From NCBI RefSeq assembly GCF_008824185.1, contig NZ_CP044426.1, positions 876,501-940,500 on the forward strand: a stretch of 64,000 bases of DNA, in the 5' to 3' direction. The stretch is from Paracoccus pantotrophus. Lineage in GTDB: Bacteria > Pseudomonadota > Alphaproteobacteria > Rhodobacterales > Rhodobacteraceae. A program made the position numbers and the translations under genes. Shown here one piece after another: positions 8,666 through 17,340 of the stretch. Every line of letters starts with the position of its first letter. Positions within the stretch are counted from its first letter, which is position 1. The notes beneath the pieces are model-generated. The model made no database searches. It was not told the origin of the DNA and was given only the letters and a program-made list of their open reading frames with translations.

Positions 8666-9871
8666 TTGCCGCTTCGCGGTCAGCTCGAAACCGATCTCGA
8701 CGCCGAATCCCACGGTGCTTTCATCGGCATAGCCCGCGCCGATGCCGAAATCGCGGCGATCGACGCGCATCTGCCCCTTGGCCTGCGCCACGTCACCCTG
8801 AAGCGTCAGCGCGAAGGGCAAATCGGCCTCGACCGTCTGGCCGGCGATGGTCAGCCGGCCCTGCGCGGCATGCGGCTGGCCCTCGGCCGGGGGCGGCAGG
8901 ATCTCGGCCTCGAAACGCGCGGCGGGATGGGCGGCGGCGTTCAGGAAATCCGGGCCCTTGGCCGCGTCGCTGATGGCGCCCAGCGTCAGCGAGGCGATGT
9001 CGACATCCACCGTCACCCGCCCGGTCTGGGTCTCCGGGTCATAGGCGATATCGGCCTGCCATTGCCCGAACTGCCCCGTGACCGCATTGCCGGCCTGCAT
9101 GACCTCGATCTCCAGCGCGCCCTGTTCGACCGCCCAGCCCGATCCGGCCGCGGCCGCAGGGGCGGATGCGGTGGCGGGCATCTCCTGCGCCTCCGGGGTG
9201 TCGGCCGGGATGAAGGCGACCCCCACCCAGACCACCAGCCCCGCCAGGGCGGCCAGGACATGCGGCAGGAGGCCGGGCTGCGCGGCCGGGGGCTCGGGCG
9301 CGTGCTCGGGATTGCCGGCCATGCGGCGCATGGTGCCGTCGCGGTCGATGATCGCGTGCTTCAGCGCCCCCGCGACATGCAGCAGGATCAGCCCGGCCAG
9401 CAGCCACCAGCCGAATTCGTGGAAGGCCGCGAAACGCCCGGACAGCGCCGCGTCCTCGGGAACGAAGGGCAGGCGCTGGCCGAAGGGCCAGAGGATGCGG
9501 GCAAAGCCGCCCGGCGCCGCGGAATGCAGAAGCCAGCCCGACAGCGGCATGACGACCATGCCGATCCACAGCGCCCAATGCACGACCTCGGCGCCGAAGC
9601 TTTCCAGCCGCCGCTCGGGATGCAGCGGGCGCGGCTTCGGCTGGGTCAGGGTCCACAGCAGGCGCAGCGCGGCGAGGGCCAACGCCGCCATGCCCACGGT
9701 CTTGTGCACGGAATAGGCGGTGAAGATCGCCTGCAGCTGCGTTTCCCCGCCATCGGGCAGGTTGTCCGCGTAAAGCCCGATGGCGATGGCGGCCAGGATC
9801 AGCACCGCGACCGTCCAGTGGAACATGCGGGCGACCCAGCCATAGGCGCGGGCGGTATTGCTGGCTTTCAT
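8663..9871 (-). CDS. Cytochrome b561 - YceI fusion protein
   Basis: A 402-residue two-domain envelope protein. Residues 1-190 form a four-helix cytochrome b561 (FHWTVAVLILAAIAIGLYA, VHKTVGMAALALAALRLLW, VHWALWIGMVVMPLSGWLLH, FHEFGWWLLAGLILLHVAGALKH), with paired His for two b haems. A further helix (VLAALAGLVVWVGVAFI) leads to a YceI lipocalin-like domain (WAVEQGALEIEV to VEIGFELTAKRQ) that should be periplasmic. YceI domains bind isoprenoid lipids, so a quinone-linked role is likely but inferred. ATG 9871 overlaps the tdk stop (ATGA), indicating coupling. Confidence 0.9.
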   Translation of the reverse strand: MKASNTARAYGWVARMFHWTVAVLILAAIAIGLYADNLPDGGETQLQAIFTAYSVHKTVGMAALALAALRLLWTLTQPKPRPLHPERRLESFGAEVVHWALWIGMVVMPLSGWLLHSAAPGGFARILWPFGQRLPFVPEDAALSGRFAAFHEFGWWLLAGLILLHVAGALKHAIIDRDGTMRRMAGNPEHAPEPPAAQPGLLPHVLAALAGLVVWVGVAFIPADTPEAQEMPATASAPAAAAGSGWAVEQGALEIEVMQAGNAVTGQFGQWQADIAYDPETQTGRVTVDVDIASLTLGAISDAAKGPDFLNAAAHPAARFEAEILPPPAEGQPHAAQGRLTIAGQTVEADLPFALTLQGDVAQAKGQMRVDRRDFGIGAGYADESTVGFGVEIGFELTAKRQ

Positions 9872-10446
9872 CGGATTTCTCCCATCGCTTCGCGCCAATG
9901 GCGCCGGCAGAGCGAGACATAGGTTTCATTGCCGCCGATCTGCACCTGCGCGCCCTGGTGCAGCACGCGGCCGCCTTCGTCCTGGCGTATGACCATGGTG
10001 GCCTTGCGCCCGCAATGGCAGATGGTGCGCACCTCGCGCAGGTCGTCGGCCACGGCCAGCAGCGCCGCCGATCCGGGAAACAGCCGGCCGCGGAAATCGA
10101 CCCGCAGCCCGTAGCACATCACCGGCTGGCCAAGGTCGTCGGCGACGCGGGCCAGCTGCCAGACCTGCTCCTCGGTCAGGAACTGCGCCTCGTCGACGAA
10201 GATGCAGGCGGCGCCGCGGCCCCGGGCCTGGATCAGGGCGAAAAGATCGGCTTCGGGGGTGAAACCCAGCGCGGATTCGGCGATGCCGATGCGGCTGGCG
10301 ATCCGGCCGGGGCCGGCGCGGTCGTCCAGCGCCGCGGTCAGAAGCAGCGTCGCCATGCCGCGTTCGCGGTAATTGTAGGACGCCTGCAGCAAGAGCGTGC
10401 TCTTGCCGGCATTCATCGTGGAATAGTGAAAATAAAGCTTGGCCAT
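9868..10446 (-). CDS. tdk: Thymidine kinase (type II)
   Basis: Phosphorylates thymidine for dTTP salvage. The 192-residue protein has the P-loop TMNAGKST, the DEAQF catalytic block (CIFVDEAQFLTEEQ), and the zinc-binding cysteines CHCGRKA and SLCRRHW near the C-terminus. Its stop overlaps the start of the cytochrome b561-YceI gene, an unusual pairing. Confidence 0.95.
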   Translation of the reverse strand: MAKLYFHYSTMNAGKSTLLLQASYNYRERGMATLLLTAALDDRAGPGRIASRIGIAESALGFTPEADLFALIQARGRGAACIFVDEAQFLTEEQVWQLARVADDLGQPVMCYGLRVDFRGRLFPGSAALLAVADDLREVRTICHCGRKATMVIRQDEGGRVLHQGAQVQIGGNETYVSLCRRHWREAMGEIR

Positions 10447-10529
10447 GCCGGCACATAGCCGCGAGGGCCGGGGGGTCGCAAGCCGCCGCGACGGGGCGGC
10501 GGCTCACGTTTGCGCGTATCGCGGCGGGA

Positions 10530-11933
10530 TCAGGCCCGCTGCGCCGTTTTCGGCGCGCGCGAGGGGCGCCGGGCCGGGCGCTTGCGCGCCGCGCCTTGCG
10601 CCGGGCGGCCCGCGGGGCCGCCGCGTTCGCGGATCTTGGCCGCCTCGAAGGGCTCCTCGCCGCCGACCACGGCGATCTTGGCCTTCATCGCCTTCTCGAT
10701 GGCGCGCAGCTCGCCGATCTCGGCGGGCGCGCAGAAGGCGATGGCGCGGCCGTCGCGCCCGGCGCGGGCGGTGCGGCCGATGCGGTGGACGTAGTTTTCC
10801 GGCACGTTGGGCAGGTCGTAGTTATAGACATGCGCCACCTCGGGAATGTCGAGGCCGCGCGCCGCCACGTCGGTCGCGACCAGAACCTTGGTGTCGCCGG
10901 CGCGGAAGCTGGCCAGGGCACGCTCGCGCTGGCCCTGGCTCTTGTTGCCGTGGATCGCGGCGACCTTGTAGCCCCATTTCTCCAAAAGCTTCGACAGCTT
11001 TTCCGAGCCGTGCTTGGTGCGGCCGAAGACGATGGCCAGCTCGTCCACATGTTTGGACAGGTATTCCGCCAGCAGCGTCGCCTTGTCGCCCTGGTTGACG
11101 AAATGCACGCCCTGGTCGATCTTGGCTGCCGCCTGGCCGGGCGGGTTCACCGCCACGCGCAGCGGATCGTTCAGGTAGCTGTCGGCCAGCTCCTCCATCA
11201 GCTTCGGCATGGTGGCCGAGAACAGCAGCGTCTGGCGCTCGCGCGGCAGCATCTTGGCGATGCGGCGCAGCGCGTGGATGAAGCCGATGTCCAGCATCTG
11301 GTCGGCCTCGTCCAGCACCAGATACTTGGTCTGCGACAGGTCGATGGCGCCGCGCTCGATCAGGTCGATCAGCCGGCCCGGCGTCGCGATCAGCACGTCG
11401 ACGCCGCGTTCCAGCCGCTGGACCTGCACGTTGATCGAGGCGCCGCCGACGACGCGGAACTGCCGGATCGGCGTGCCGATGGCATAATTGTCGATGTTCT
11501 CGGCGATCTGGGTCGCCAGTTCGCGGGTCGGCGCCAGGATCAGCGCCCGGCAGGTCCGGGGCTCGGGCTTGCGGCCGATGTTCAGCAGCCGGGTCAGCAT
11601 CGGCAGGCCGAAGGCCGCCGTCTTGCCGGTGCCGGTCTGGGCCAGGCCCAGGAGGTCGCGGCCGGCGACGATGCCGGGGATGGATTTTTCCTGGATGGGC
11701 GAGGGGGTCTCGATGCCCAGGCCCGGCAGGTTGATCGCCACGCGCGCATCGATCCCCATGCGGGTGAAGGCGGTGTCGATATCCGGAATGGCGCGGCGGA
11801 TGAATTTCTCTTCCGGCTCGGCGCGGTGACGGCGGTGGTTGGTGTTGGGCTTGTCGTTGCGGAAGCGCGGCTTGCCGCCTTGCTGGGCGCGGGGATTGCC
11901 CGAACGGTTCGGGCGGGTGGTCTCGTTGGTCAT
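10530..11933 (-). CDS. DEAD-box ATP-dependent RNA helicase (RhlE-like)
   Basis: A 467-residue RNA helicase. Q motif region GLGIETPSPIQEKSIP, Walker A AQTGTGKTAAFGLP, PTRELA, DEAD box VLDEADQMLD, SAT motif FSATMPK, and the C-terminal HRIGRTARAGRDG. The N-terminus is a short basic, Asn/Arg-rich tail; the C-terminal tail is Lys/Arg/Ala/Pro-rich, as in RhlE. ATG 11933 was chosen; the upstream in-frame region is unlike any helicase. Likely roles are ribosome assembly or mRNA decay in the cold, by family analogy. Confidence 0.93.
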   Translation of the reverse strand: MTNETTRPNRSGNPRAQQGGKPRFRNDKPNTNHRRHRAEPEEKFIRRAIPDIDTAFTRMGIDARVAINLPGLGIETPSPIQEKSIPGIVAGRDLLGLAQTGTGKTAAFGLPMLTRLLNIGRKPEPRTCRALILAPTRELATQIAENIDNYAIGTPIRQFRVVGGASINVQVQRLERGVDVLIATPGRLIDLIERGAIDLSQTKYLVLDEADQMLDIGFIHALRRIAKMLPRERQTLLFSATMPKLMEELADSYLNDPLRVAVNPPGQAAAKIDQGVHFVNQGDKATLLAEYLSKHVDELAIVFGRTKHGSEKLSKLLEKWGYKVAAIHGNKSQGQRERALASFRAGDTKVLVATDVAARGLDIPEVAHVYNYDLPNVPENYVHRIGRTARAGRDGRAIAFCAPAEIGELRAIEKAMKAKIAVVGGEEPFEAAKIRERGGPAGRPAQGAARKRPARRPSRAPKTAQRA

Positions 11934-12153
11934 GTCGTCTTTCGGCCAGGTCGCCCGCGTATCGGCGCGCATGGCTGGGGCCGTGCGGATCGCACGGCAG
12001 GTTGCGAGGGGCGGGCGTGGATACGGTGATGCCCGCAGCCTCCCCGCGTGAATGGGAAACTGAAAATCGGTGCCGACCTTGGCGCAAGGGCGCCGGCTGC
12101 TCACGCGGCAGCGGGCGGCAACTTGTCGCAAATGAGGGTTCGGGCGGCGAAAG

Positions 12154-12603
12154 TCAAGCGCGGTCTGCGGAATCCATCCAGATCGTCACCGGGCCGTCAT
12201 TGACCAGCGACACCTGCATGTCGGCGCCGAAGGAGCCGGTCTCGACCGGGAGGCCGAGCGCGCGCAGCGCCTCGGCAAAGCGCAGATACAGCGCCTCGCC
12301 GCGCTCGGGCGCCTCGGCGGTGGAGAATCCGGGCCGGTTGCCGGTGCTTGTGTCGGCGGCGAGCGTGAACTGGCTGACCACCAGCACCGCGCCGCCGATG
12401 TCCTGAACCGATCGGTTCATCTTACCGGCCTCGTCGCGGAAGATGCGCAGCTTGGCGATGCGCGCGGCCAGTTTCGCGGCCGCGTCCTCGGGGTCGCCGC
12501 GCATGGCGCAGACCAAGACCAGAAGGCCGGGCCCGATGCGGCCGATGCTGCGGCCCTCGACCGTGACCTCTGCCTCGGCGACGCGCTGGACCAGCGCCCG
12601 CAT
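12154..12603 (-). CDS. dtd: D-aminoacyl-tRNA deacylase
   Basis: Removes D-amino acids mischarged onto tRNA. The 149-residue protein has MRALVQRVAEAEV, the catalytic SQFTLAADTSTGNRPGF, and the Gly-cis-Pro-type end VSLVNDGPVTIWMDS. ATG 12603 is used; it follows the stop of the small membrane-protein gene by one base, so the two probably share a transcript. Confidence 0.95.
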   Translation of the reverse strand: MRALVQRVAEAEVTVEGRSIGRIGPGLLVLVCAMRGDPEDAAAKLAARIAKLRIFRDEAGKMNRSVQDIGGAVLVVSQFTLAADTSTGNRPGFSTAEAPERGEALYLRFAEALRALGLPVETGSFGADMQVSLVNDGPVTIWMDSADRA

Positions 12604-12604
12604 G

Positions 12605-12832
12605 TCAGCCGCCCAGCATGATGCCAAGGACAACCAGCATCAGCCCCAGGACCGAGGCCGCGAGCGCCGCCATGTTCACCGCGACGACCTTGCGCATGGC
12701 GGCGCGCATCTGCTCGTCATCGGCGATCCGTGCCTTGGCGCGCGCCGCGGTGACGATGCACCATGCCAGCGCGACCAGCCCGATCACCGTCAACCCGGTT
12801 CCGCCCCAGATCAGCCCGTCCCAGATCGTCAT
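12605..12832 (-). CDS. Small two-helix membrane protein, unknown function
   Basis: A 75-residue protein with two hydrophobic helices (LIWGGTGLTVIGLVALAWCIV and VVAVNMAALAASVLGLMLVVLGIML) joined by a charged loop (RAKARIADDEQMRAAMRK). The hairpin topology suggests an inner-membrane protein. It lies immediately upstream of dtd with a 1-bp gap. I do not recognise the family. Confidence 0.7.
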   Translation of the reverse strand: MTIWDGLIWGGTGLTVIGLVALAWCIVTAARAKARIADDEQMRAAMRKVVAVNMAALAASVLGLMLVVLGIMLGG

Positions 12833-12981
12833 GTTCCGCCTCCGTCTGCCAGCGACGGCCTAGCGGCGATTGCGCCCGGCCGCAAGACCGCCTAGACCCG
12901 CGGCGGAAAACACGCGGGATGGGGTGCCGCCGGCCTTGCGCCGTGCGCATCACGGGCCCGCAGCAGCAAATGGAGCAGCAA

Positions 12982-13224
12982 ATGGATTCGTATCAGGTGA
13001 CTGCGGACGAACTGCGTCAGTTCGTGGAACGGATCGAGCATCTCGAGCAGGAAAAGAAGGATATCTCCGAGCAGATCAAGGAAGTCTATGCCGAGAGCAA
13101 GGGGCGCGGCTACGACACCAAGGCGCTCAGGGCCATCATTTCGCTAAGAAAGAAGGACAAGGATCAGGTCGCCGAGGAAGAGGCTGTGCTGGAGATCTAC
13201 AAGCAAGCCTTGAACATGATCTGA
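12982..13224 (+). CDS. DUF2312 (UPF0335) family protein
   Basis: An 80-residue, highly charged helical protein typical of alphaproteobacteria: DSYQVTADELRQFVERIEHLE, then KDISEQIKEVYAESKGRGYD and ALRAIISLRKKD. The pattern suggests a coiled coil. I chose ATG 12982 because a GGAG lies 7 bp upstream; an ATG at 12970 would add four residues (MEQQ) but has no ribosome site. Function is unknown; some regard it as nucleic-acid associated. Confidence 0.9.
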   Translation: MDSYQVTADELRQFVERIEHLEQEKKDISEQIKEVYAESKGRGYDTKALRAIISLRKKDKDQVAEEEAVLEIYKQALNMI

Positions 13225-13424
13225 AAACCTTGGCCGGGCGCGGTTTCCTTGACCCGATCCGCCCGGTCGTTCCATGCGCTTCGTCTTGGGATGCGCATTC
13301 TTCAGGCGGAGTTTTTGTTTACATAATCATAATTATCGAAGAAATTCGACCCTAGGGGTGGATTCTATTCTAAATCGCGACAAGCCATGGTTTTCAGGCA
13401 GTTGCAATTCACGGAGAACCCCTT

Positions 13425-13907
13425 TTGGCCTCGCATCTCAGCTTCGATGAGCGCCGCATCATCGCGGCCATGCTGCAACGCAAGCTCAGCGTTGCGCAGA
13501 TTGCCGCGCAGCTCGGCCGGCACCGTTCGACCATTCATCGCGCGATCCGGCGCAATTTCTGGCACGATCCCGATGTGCCGATCGCCAATGGCTAGTGGCA
13601 TATGAACGCGCAGCAACTCGCGGCGTCTCGGCGCTGTCAGCTGTCAGCAGCGCAAGCTGGTCCGGCATGATGCGCTGCGGCTGCCGGTGATCGACCGGCT
13701 GCGCGCGGGATGGCCGCCCGAGCAAATCGCCGGTCGGCTGCGCCATGAAGGCCACTGCGAGCGGATGTGCCGCGAGACAATCTACCGCTATGTCTGTTCA
13801 TCTGAAGGCCAGTTCCAGGAACTGGGCCGCTTTCTGCCGGAGCGGCGCCGCAAGCGGAAGGCGCGCCATGCCCGCAAGGCCACAAGCCTCGTCTTTCCAG
13901 AATGTTG
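13425..13907 (+). pseudogene. IS30-family transposase remnant (nonsense, frameshift, truncated)
   Basis: Reading from a TTG at 13425, preceded by GGAG, gives an IS30-type helix-turn-helix (LSFDERRIIAAMLQRKLS, then QIAAQLGRHRSTIHRAIRRN). An in-frame TAG interrupts it at 13593-13595. A frame change near 13640 then restores homology from KLVRHDALRLPVIDRLRAGW through GWPPEQIAGRLRHEGH, ETIYRYV, GRFLPERRRKRK to SLVFPE. The rest, including the DDE catalytic domain, is absent after about 13907. No terminal inverted repeats were identified. AT-rich DNA at 13310-13345 just upstream differs from the surroundings and may be part of the old insertion. Confidence 0.82.
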
Positions 13908-13989
13908 CATGATCCGCTACCGCCCTGAGGCCGTGAGGAGCAGCCCCGGACCGGAAGCAGAGGCCCGCGGCCTGCGGCGCCGGAATGCG

Positions 13990-14283
13990 TCACCCGGCCG
14001 GCGAAGGCTGCCTCGGCGGCACGGTTGGCGGGACGCCCCATATCCGCGGCGCGTCCCGCATCAGCATCCGCGCCTCGATCAGGTCGAGGCGCTGGCGCGC
14101 GGCTTCGATATTGCCCGCGGTTTCGTCCAGAAGCTTGTGCCACAGGCGCAAGGCGGAAACCGGGCTCCAAGGCAGCGCCGCCTGCGCAAGCCAGCGGCGC
14201 AATTCCGGGGGCAGCCGGTCGTATTGCGCGATCGGGCAGCGCCTGCGGCGGCGGCGCAGCGAGGTGGCGAGGTTGCCGCGCAT
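13990..14283 (-). CDS. DUF6525 family protein
   Basis: A 97-residue basic protein: RGNLATSLRRRRRR at the start, then YDRLPPELRRWLAQAALPWSPVSALRLW. It matches what I know as DUF6525, small Rhodobacterales proteins of unknown role. ATG 14283 overlaps the stop of the DUF1826 gene (TGATG), so it is probably the third gene of the CobW-DUF1826 zinc-responsive operon. An in-frame TTG three bases upstream is an alternative start. Confidence 0.75.
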   Translation of the reverse strand: MRGNLATSLRRRRRRCPIAQYDRLPPELRRWLAQAALPWSPVSALRLWHKLLDETAGNIEAARQRLDLIEARMLMRDAPRIWGVPPTVPPRQPSPAG

Positions 14284-14948
14284 CAATGGAGCCTCCGGGC
14301 CTCGGCCGGCTCCACCATGGGGTCAAGCGCCAGGAACAGCCGCACCTTGCCGGTTCCGGCGATGGGCGGGGAACGGTGCAACAGCCCCGTGACCTCCATG
14401 CCCGGCCACGAGGCGCCGCGCAGGACCGCGACTTCGCCGCTGCGCATCGCGCCGGCCCGCACGATCCGGCCGTTTTCATCCTCCAGCCCGAATTGCGTTT
14501 CCGGCCCCCGATAGGTGCAAAGCAGCCGCGCGGGCAACTGATCGACATGGAACCGGCGGCAGGCATCCGTCGTCACCGCCTCGAAGCGGATATGCATCAG
14601 CGGGTTGCGCATGATCCGGGCAAGCATCAGCGCCAGCGCCCCGATGTCGCTGGCCAGCAGGTCGCGCATCGTCCCGGCGGGCAGGCCGGACAGGTCGCAG
14701 GCGGCGTGGACGCCGCGCTCGATCGTCCGGAAATCGGCCACGGCACGCAACGCGGGCAACTGTCCGGGGGGAATGCTCTCGATCCATTCGGCAAAGCCGG
14801 GCGAGCGATTTCGCCGCCAGATCGCCGCCCCGACCCCCGGCCGGGTTATCTGTTCCAGTACGAGCCCGCTGGAGGATTCGAGGATCCCCCGCGCCTTGGC
14901 GGCGCCGGGGTGCGGCATTTGCGGGATTGCGGTATCGGTCTTTGCCAT
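14283..14948 (-). CDS. DUF1826 domain-containing protein
   Basis: A 221-residue soluble protein. Recognisable blocks are WIESIPPGQLPALRAV, RRFHVDQLPARLLCTYRGP, GEVAVLRGASWPG and LLHRSPPIAGTGKVRLFLALD. The His/Asp pattern (FHVDQ, LLHRSP) could form a metal site of cupin/2OG-dioxygenase type, but this is inference. DUF1826 genes are known companions of CobW-type zinc GTPases, as here: it lies 91 bp after the GTPase and is coupled to DUF6525. Confidence 0.82.
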   Translation of the reverse strand: MAKTDTAIPQMPHPGAAKARGILESSSGLVLEQITRPGVGAAIWRRNRSPGFAEWIESIPPGQLPALRAVADFRTIERGVHAACDLSGLPAGTMRDLLASDIGALALMLARIMRNPLMHIRFEAVTTDACRRFHVDQLPARLLCTYRGPETQFGLEDENGRIVRAGAMRSGEVAVLRGASWPGMEVTGLLHRSPPIAGTGKVRLFLALDPMVEPAEARRLH

Positions 14949-15039
14949 GCGTCCGGGTTTTCCCTCCTGGCTGTGTCGCCCCGTTTGCGGCGGGGGGCAT
15001 TCTGCGCCCCTACCCCTGCCCTTGCGGTCGGCGCCCTGC

Positions 15040-16263
15040 TCAGGCGACGCGGCGCTGGCCCCATTGCGGGAAAGGATCGGGCAGCCCGGCCCAGGCTTCG
15101 GGCGTGAAGTCCCGAGCCTCGACCAGGGCGTCGTCCAGAGCCTTGGTGATTGCCGCAGGGTCCATGCCCGAGCCGATGAAGACCAGTTCCTGCCGGCGGT
15201 CGCCCCAGGGTTCCTGCCAGACCTTCCCGATGTCTTGGAGGGAATCCGGGTGGGTGGGCCAGCGATCCCGCGGCACCGAAGCCCACCAGCCCCCCAGCGG
15301 CGTCACGCTGGACATCGCCCCGGCAAGGCTGAACTCGACCGCCCAGCCGGGGCGCGAGGCGATCCAGAAATGCCCCTTGGCGCGGATCACGCCGGGCAGG
15401 TCGCCATTCAGCAAGTCATGGACCTTCTTCGGATGGAAGGGCTGCCGGGCGCGATAGACGAAGGACGAGACGCCGTATTCCTCGGTCTCGGGCACATGCG
15501 CGTCGAAGCCGTAAAGCTCCTTGGCCCACATCGGATGCATATGCGCCCTGTCGAAGTCGAAAAGCCCGGTATCGAAGATCGCCCCCGGCGCGACGCGGCC
15601 GAAATCGGTCTCGACCAGCCGGGCGTCGGGGTTCAGGGCGCGGACGATCTTGCGGGCCTGGTCCAGCCGGACCGGCCCCGCCGCGCTGACCTTGTTCAGC
15701 ACCACCACATCGGCGAATTCCATCTGGTCGGTCAGCAGATCGACCAGCGTGCGGTCATCCTGGTCGCCCAGGCTCTCGCCGCGGTCGGCGATGAAGTCGT
15801 GGCTGGAGAAATCCCTGGTCAGGTTGACCGCATCCACCACCGTGACCATGGTGTCGAGCCGGGCGACGTCCGACAGGCTGGCGCCGTTCGGATCGCGGAA
15901 ATCGAAGGTCGCCGCCACCGGCAAGGGCTCGGCGATGCCGGTCGATTCGATCAGGAGATAGTCGAAGCGCCCCTCCTCGGCCAGCCGGCGGACCTCGACC
16001 AGCAGGTCGTCGCGCAAGGTGCAGCAGATGCAGCCATTGGTCATTTCGACCAGCTTTTCCTCGGATCGCGACAGTTCTGCCCCGTCGCGCACCAGATCGG
16101 CGTCGATGTTCACCTCGGACATGTCGTTGACGATCACCGCGACGCGCCGGCCCTCGCGGTTGTTCAGGACATGGTTCAGCAGCGTCGTCTTGCCCGCGCC
16201 CAGAAAACCGGACAGGACGGTGACGGGCAGGCGGCGATCTTTGGCGCGGGTGCTGGCTGGCAT
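15040..16263 (-). CDS. CobW/ZNG1-type GTP-binding zinc metallochaperone
   Basis: A G3E P-loop GTPase of 407 residues that likely delivers Zn2+ to client proteins under zinc limitation. Walker A is SGFLGAGKTTLLNH, the metal-binding motif is NGCICCTLRDD (CxCC), Walker B region LIESTGIAEP, and the base-recognition motif VVLNKVSA. The C-terminal CobW domain starts near SSFVYRARQPFHP. A Zur-type palindrome sits 13 bp before the ATG, over the expected transcription start, so repression by zinc-loaded Zur is likely. It heads an operon with DUF1826 and DUF6525. Confidence 0.9.
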   Translation of the reverse strand: MPASTRAKDRRLPVTVLSGFLGAGKTTLLNHVLNNREGRRVAVIVNDMSEVNIDADLVRDGAELSRSEEKLVEMTNGCICCTLRDDLLVEVRRLAEEGRFDYLLIESTGIAEPLPVAATFDFRDPNGASLSDVARLDTMVTVVDAVNLTRDFSSHDFIADRGESLGDQDDRTLVDLLTDQMEFADVVVLNKVSAAGPVRLDQARKIVRALNPDARLVETDFGRVAPGAIFDTGLFDFDRAHMHPMWAKELYGFDAHVPETEEYGVSSFVYRARQPFHPKKVHDLLNGDLPGVIRAKGHFWIASRPGWAVEFSLAGAMSSVTPLGGWWASVPRDRWPTHPDSLQDIGKVWQEPWGDRRQELVFIGSGMDPAAITKALDDALVEARDFTPEAWAGLPDPFPQWGQRRVA

Positions 16264-16276
16264 GGTATTCCTATAT

Positions 16277-16294
16277 GTAATGTTATTACATTAC
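16277..16294. promoter_or_regulatory. Zur-type operator upstream of the CobW gene
   Basis: GTAATGTTATTACATTAC: 7-bp arms GTAATGT and ACATTAC around four central bases, a perfect palindrome. It fits the alphaproteobacterial Zur pattern and is nearly identical to the box at 18157-18174. It lies between the -10 element and the start codon of the CobW gene. Confidence 0.8.
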
Positions 16295-16295
16295 T

Positions 16296-16324
16296 TATAT
16301 AGCCGGGATCGCCGGGTTCTGCAA
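16296..16324 (-). promoter_or_regulatory. Sigma-70-like promoter of the CobW-DUF1826-DUF6525 operon
   Basis: On the minus strand TTGCAG (16324-16319), 17-bp spacer, TATATA (16301-16296). The Zur-type palindrome follows directly, so a bound repressor would cover the start site. Confidence 0.6.
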
Positions 16325-16443
16325 TGCCCCTGTTCTTGCCCCCTCCACCGCCCGCCGAACAGCCGCGCTGCCTTTTGCCAGGGCAAGGCGGGCGCAAGCC
16401 TGCCTGGCACGGTGGGTTCATGCGGTGCGGTATTCGGTGCGGT

Positions 16444-17340
16444 TCAGAACGGCGCCTGGACCAGGCGGAACGCCGTTGCGATGGCGAAGATCGCCACGAG
16501 GCCACCGAAGGCGATCTCGACCAGGCTGGCGATGACCGAGGCGCGGCCAAGGGCCGGAAGCGAGACATGCACCCCGCGGCGCAGGGCGACCGCGGCGACC
16601 GCGGCAAGCCCCGTCACCATCATGGTGCCGATCCCCATGACATAGGCGCCGGCGATCCCGATTACGTCCAGGTCGAAGCGCCAGGTCAGGATCAGCAGGA
16701 ACAGCGCCCCGGTGCAGGGACGCAGGGCCACCCCGGCGACCAGTGCGGCCGCTTCGCGCCAGGAACGGGCTGCCAGGACGTCCTGGGCATCCGGGACATG
16801 GGCATGGCCGCAGCCGCATGTTTCGGAATGCGCATGGCCGTGCCGGTGCCGGCCGGCGGCCAGCCTGCGAAACCCCCGCCAGCACAGGATGATACCCAGC
16901 GCCGCGATGGCCGCTGCCGAGAACGGCTCGAGGCTGGCCGAGGCGCCCTCGACGCGATCGCGCGCGCCGCCGAAGATCCAGACGCCCGCATAGACCACGG
17001 CCACCGCCACCGTCGCCTGCGCAAGGCTGGTGATCGCGGCCAGGCTGACCATGCGCCTCATCGGCACGTCGGTGGCAAGGCCATAGGCGCCGATCAGCGC
17101 CTTGCCGTGCCCCGGCCCCAGCGCGTGCAGGAAACCATAGGCAAAGCAAATGCCCAGGAATGCCGTGACCGCGCCGGTTTCACCGCCCCGCAAGGCCCGC
17201 AAGGCCCGCGCCAGCGCATTCTGATAGTCGCGCTGCCAGCCCACCGCCATGCGGGCGACGCGATCATCCAGCCCGGTCCAGAGAACCAGGCCGGCGGCCA
17301 CGGCCAGCGCAAGCAGGGCGATCAGGACGGCCTTGCGCAT
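16444..17340 (-). CDS. NicO/RcnA-like metal transporter
   Basis: A 298-residue integral membrane protein with about seven hydrophobic helices. The NicO signature HALGPGHGKALIGAY is present, and a cytoplasmic or periplasmic His-rich loop (RHRHGHAHSETCGCGHAHV) is a likely metal ligand cluster. The family exports or imports Ni2+/Co2+; here the Zur-box context points to zinc. It overlaps the upstream DUF1007 gene by 19 bp, a well-known NicO-DUF1007 pairing. Confidence 0.85.
   Translation of the reverse strand: MRKAVLIALLALAVAAGLVLWTGLDDRVARMAVGWQRDYQNALARALRALRGGETGAVTAFLGICFAYGFLHALGPGHGKALIGAYGLATDVPMRRMVSLAAITSLAQATVAVAVVYAGVWIFGGARDRVEGASASLEPFSAAAIAALGIILCWRGFRRLAAGRHRHGHAHSETCGCGHAHVPDAQDVLAARSWREAAALVAGVALRPCTGALFLLILTWRFDLDVIGIAGAYVMGIGTMMVTGLAAVAAVALRRGVHVSLPALGRASVIASLVEIAFGGLVAIFAIATAFRLVQAPF

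Noticed and set aside
7982..9922. A 646-codon rightward frame
   Set aside because: Crosses ndk in another frame and is antisense to the cytochrome b561-YceI gene; composition is typical of a shadow frame.
10481..10504. Terminator after the DEAD-box helicase gene
   Set aside because: AGCCGCCGC/GCGGCGGCT forms a stable hairpin, but no T-run follows in the leftward direction, so it was not called.
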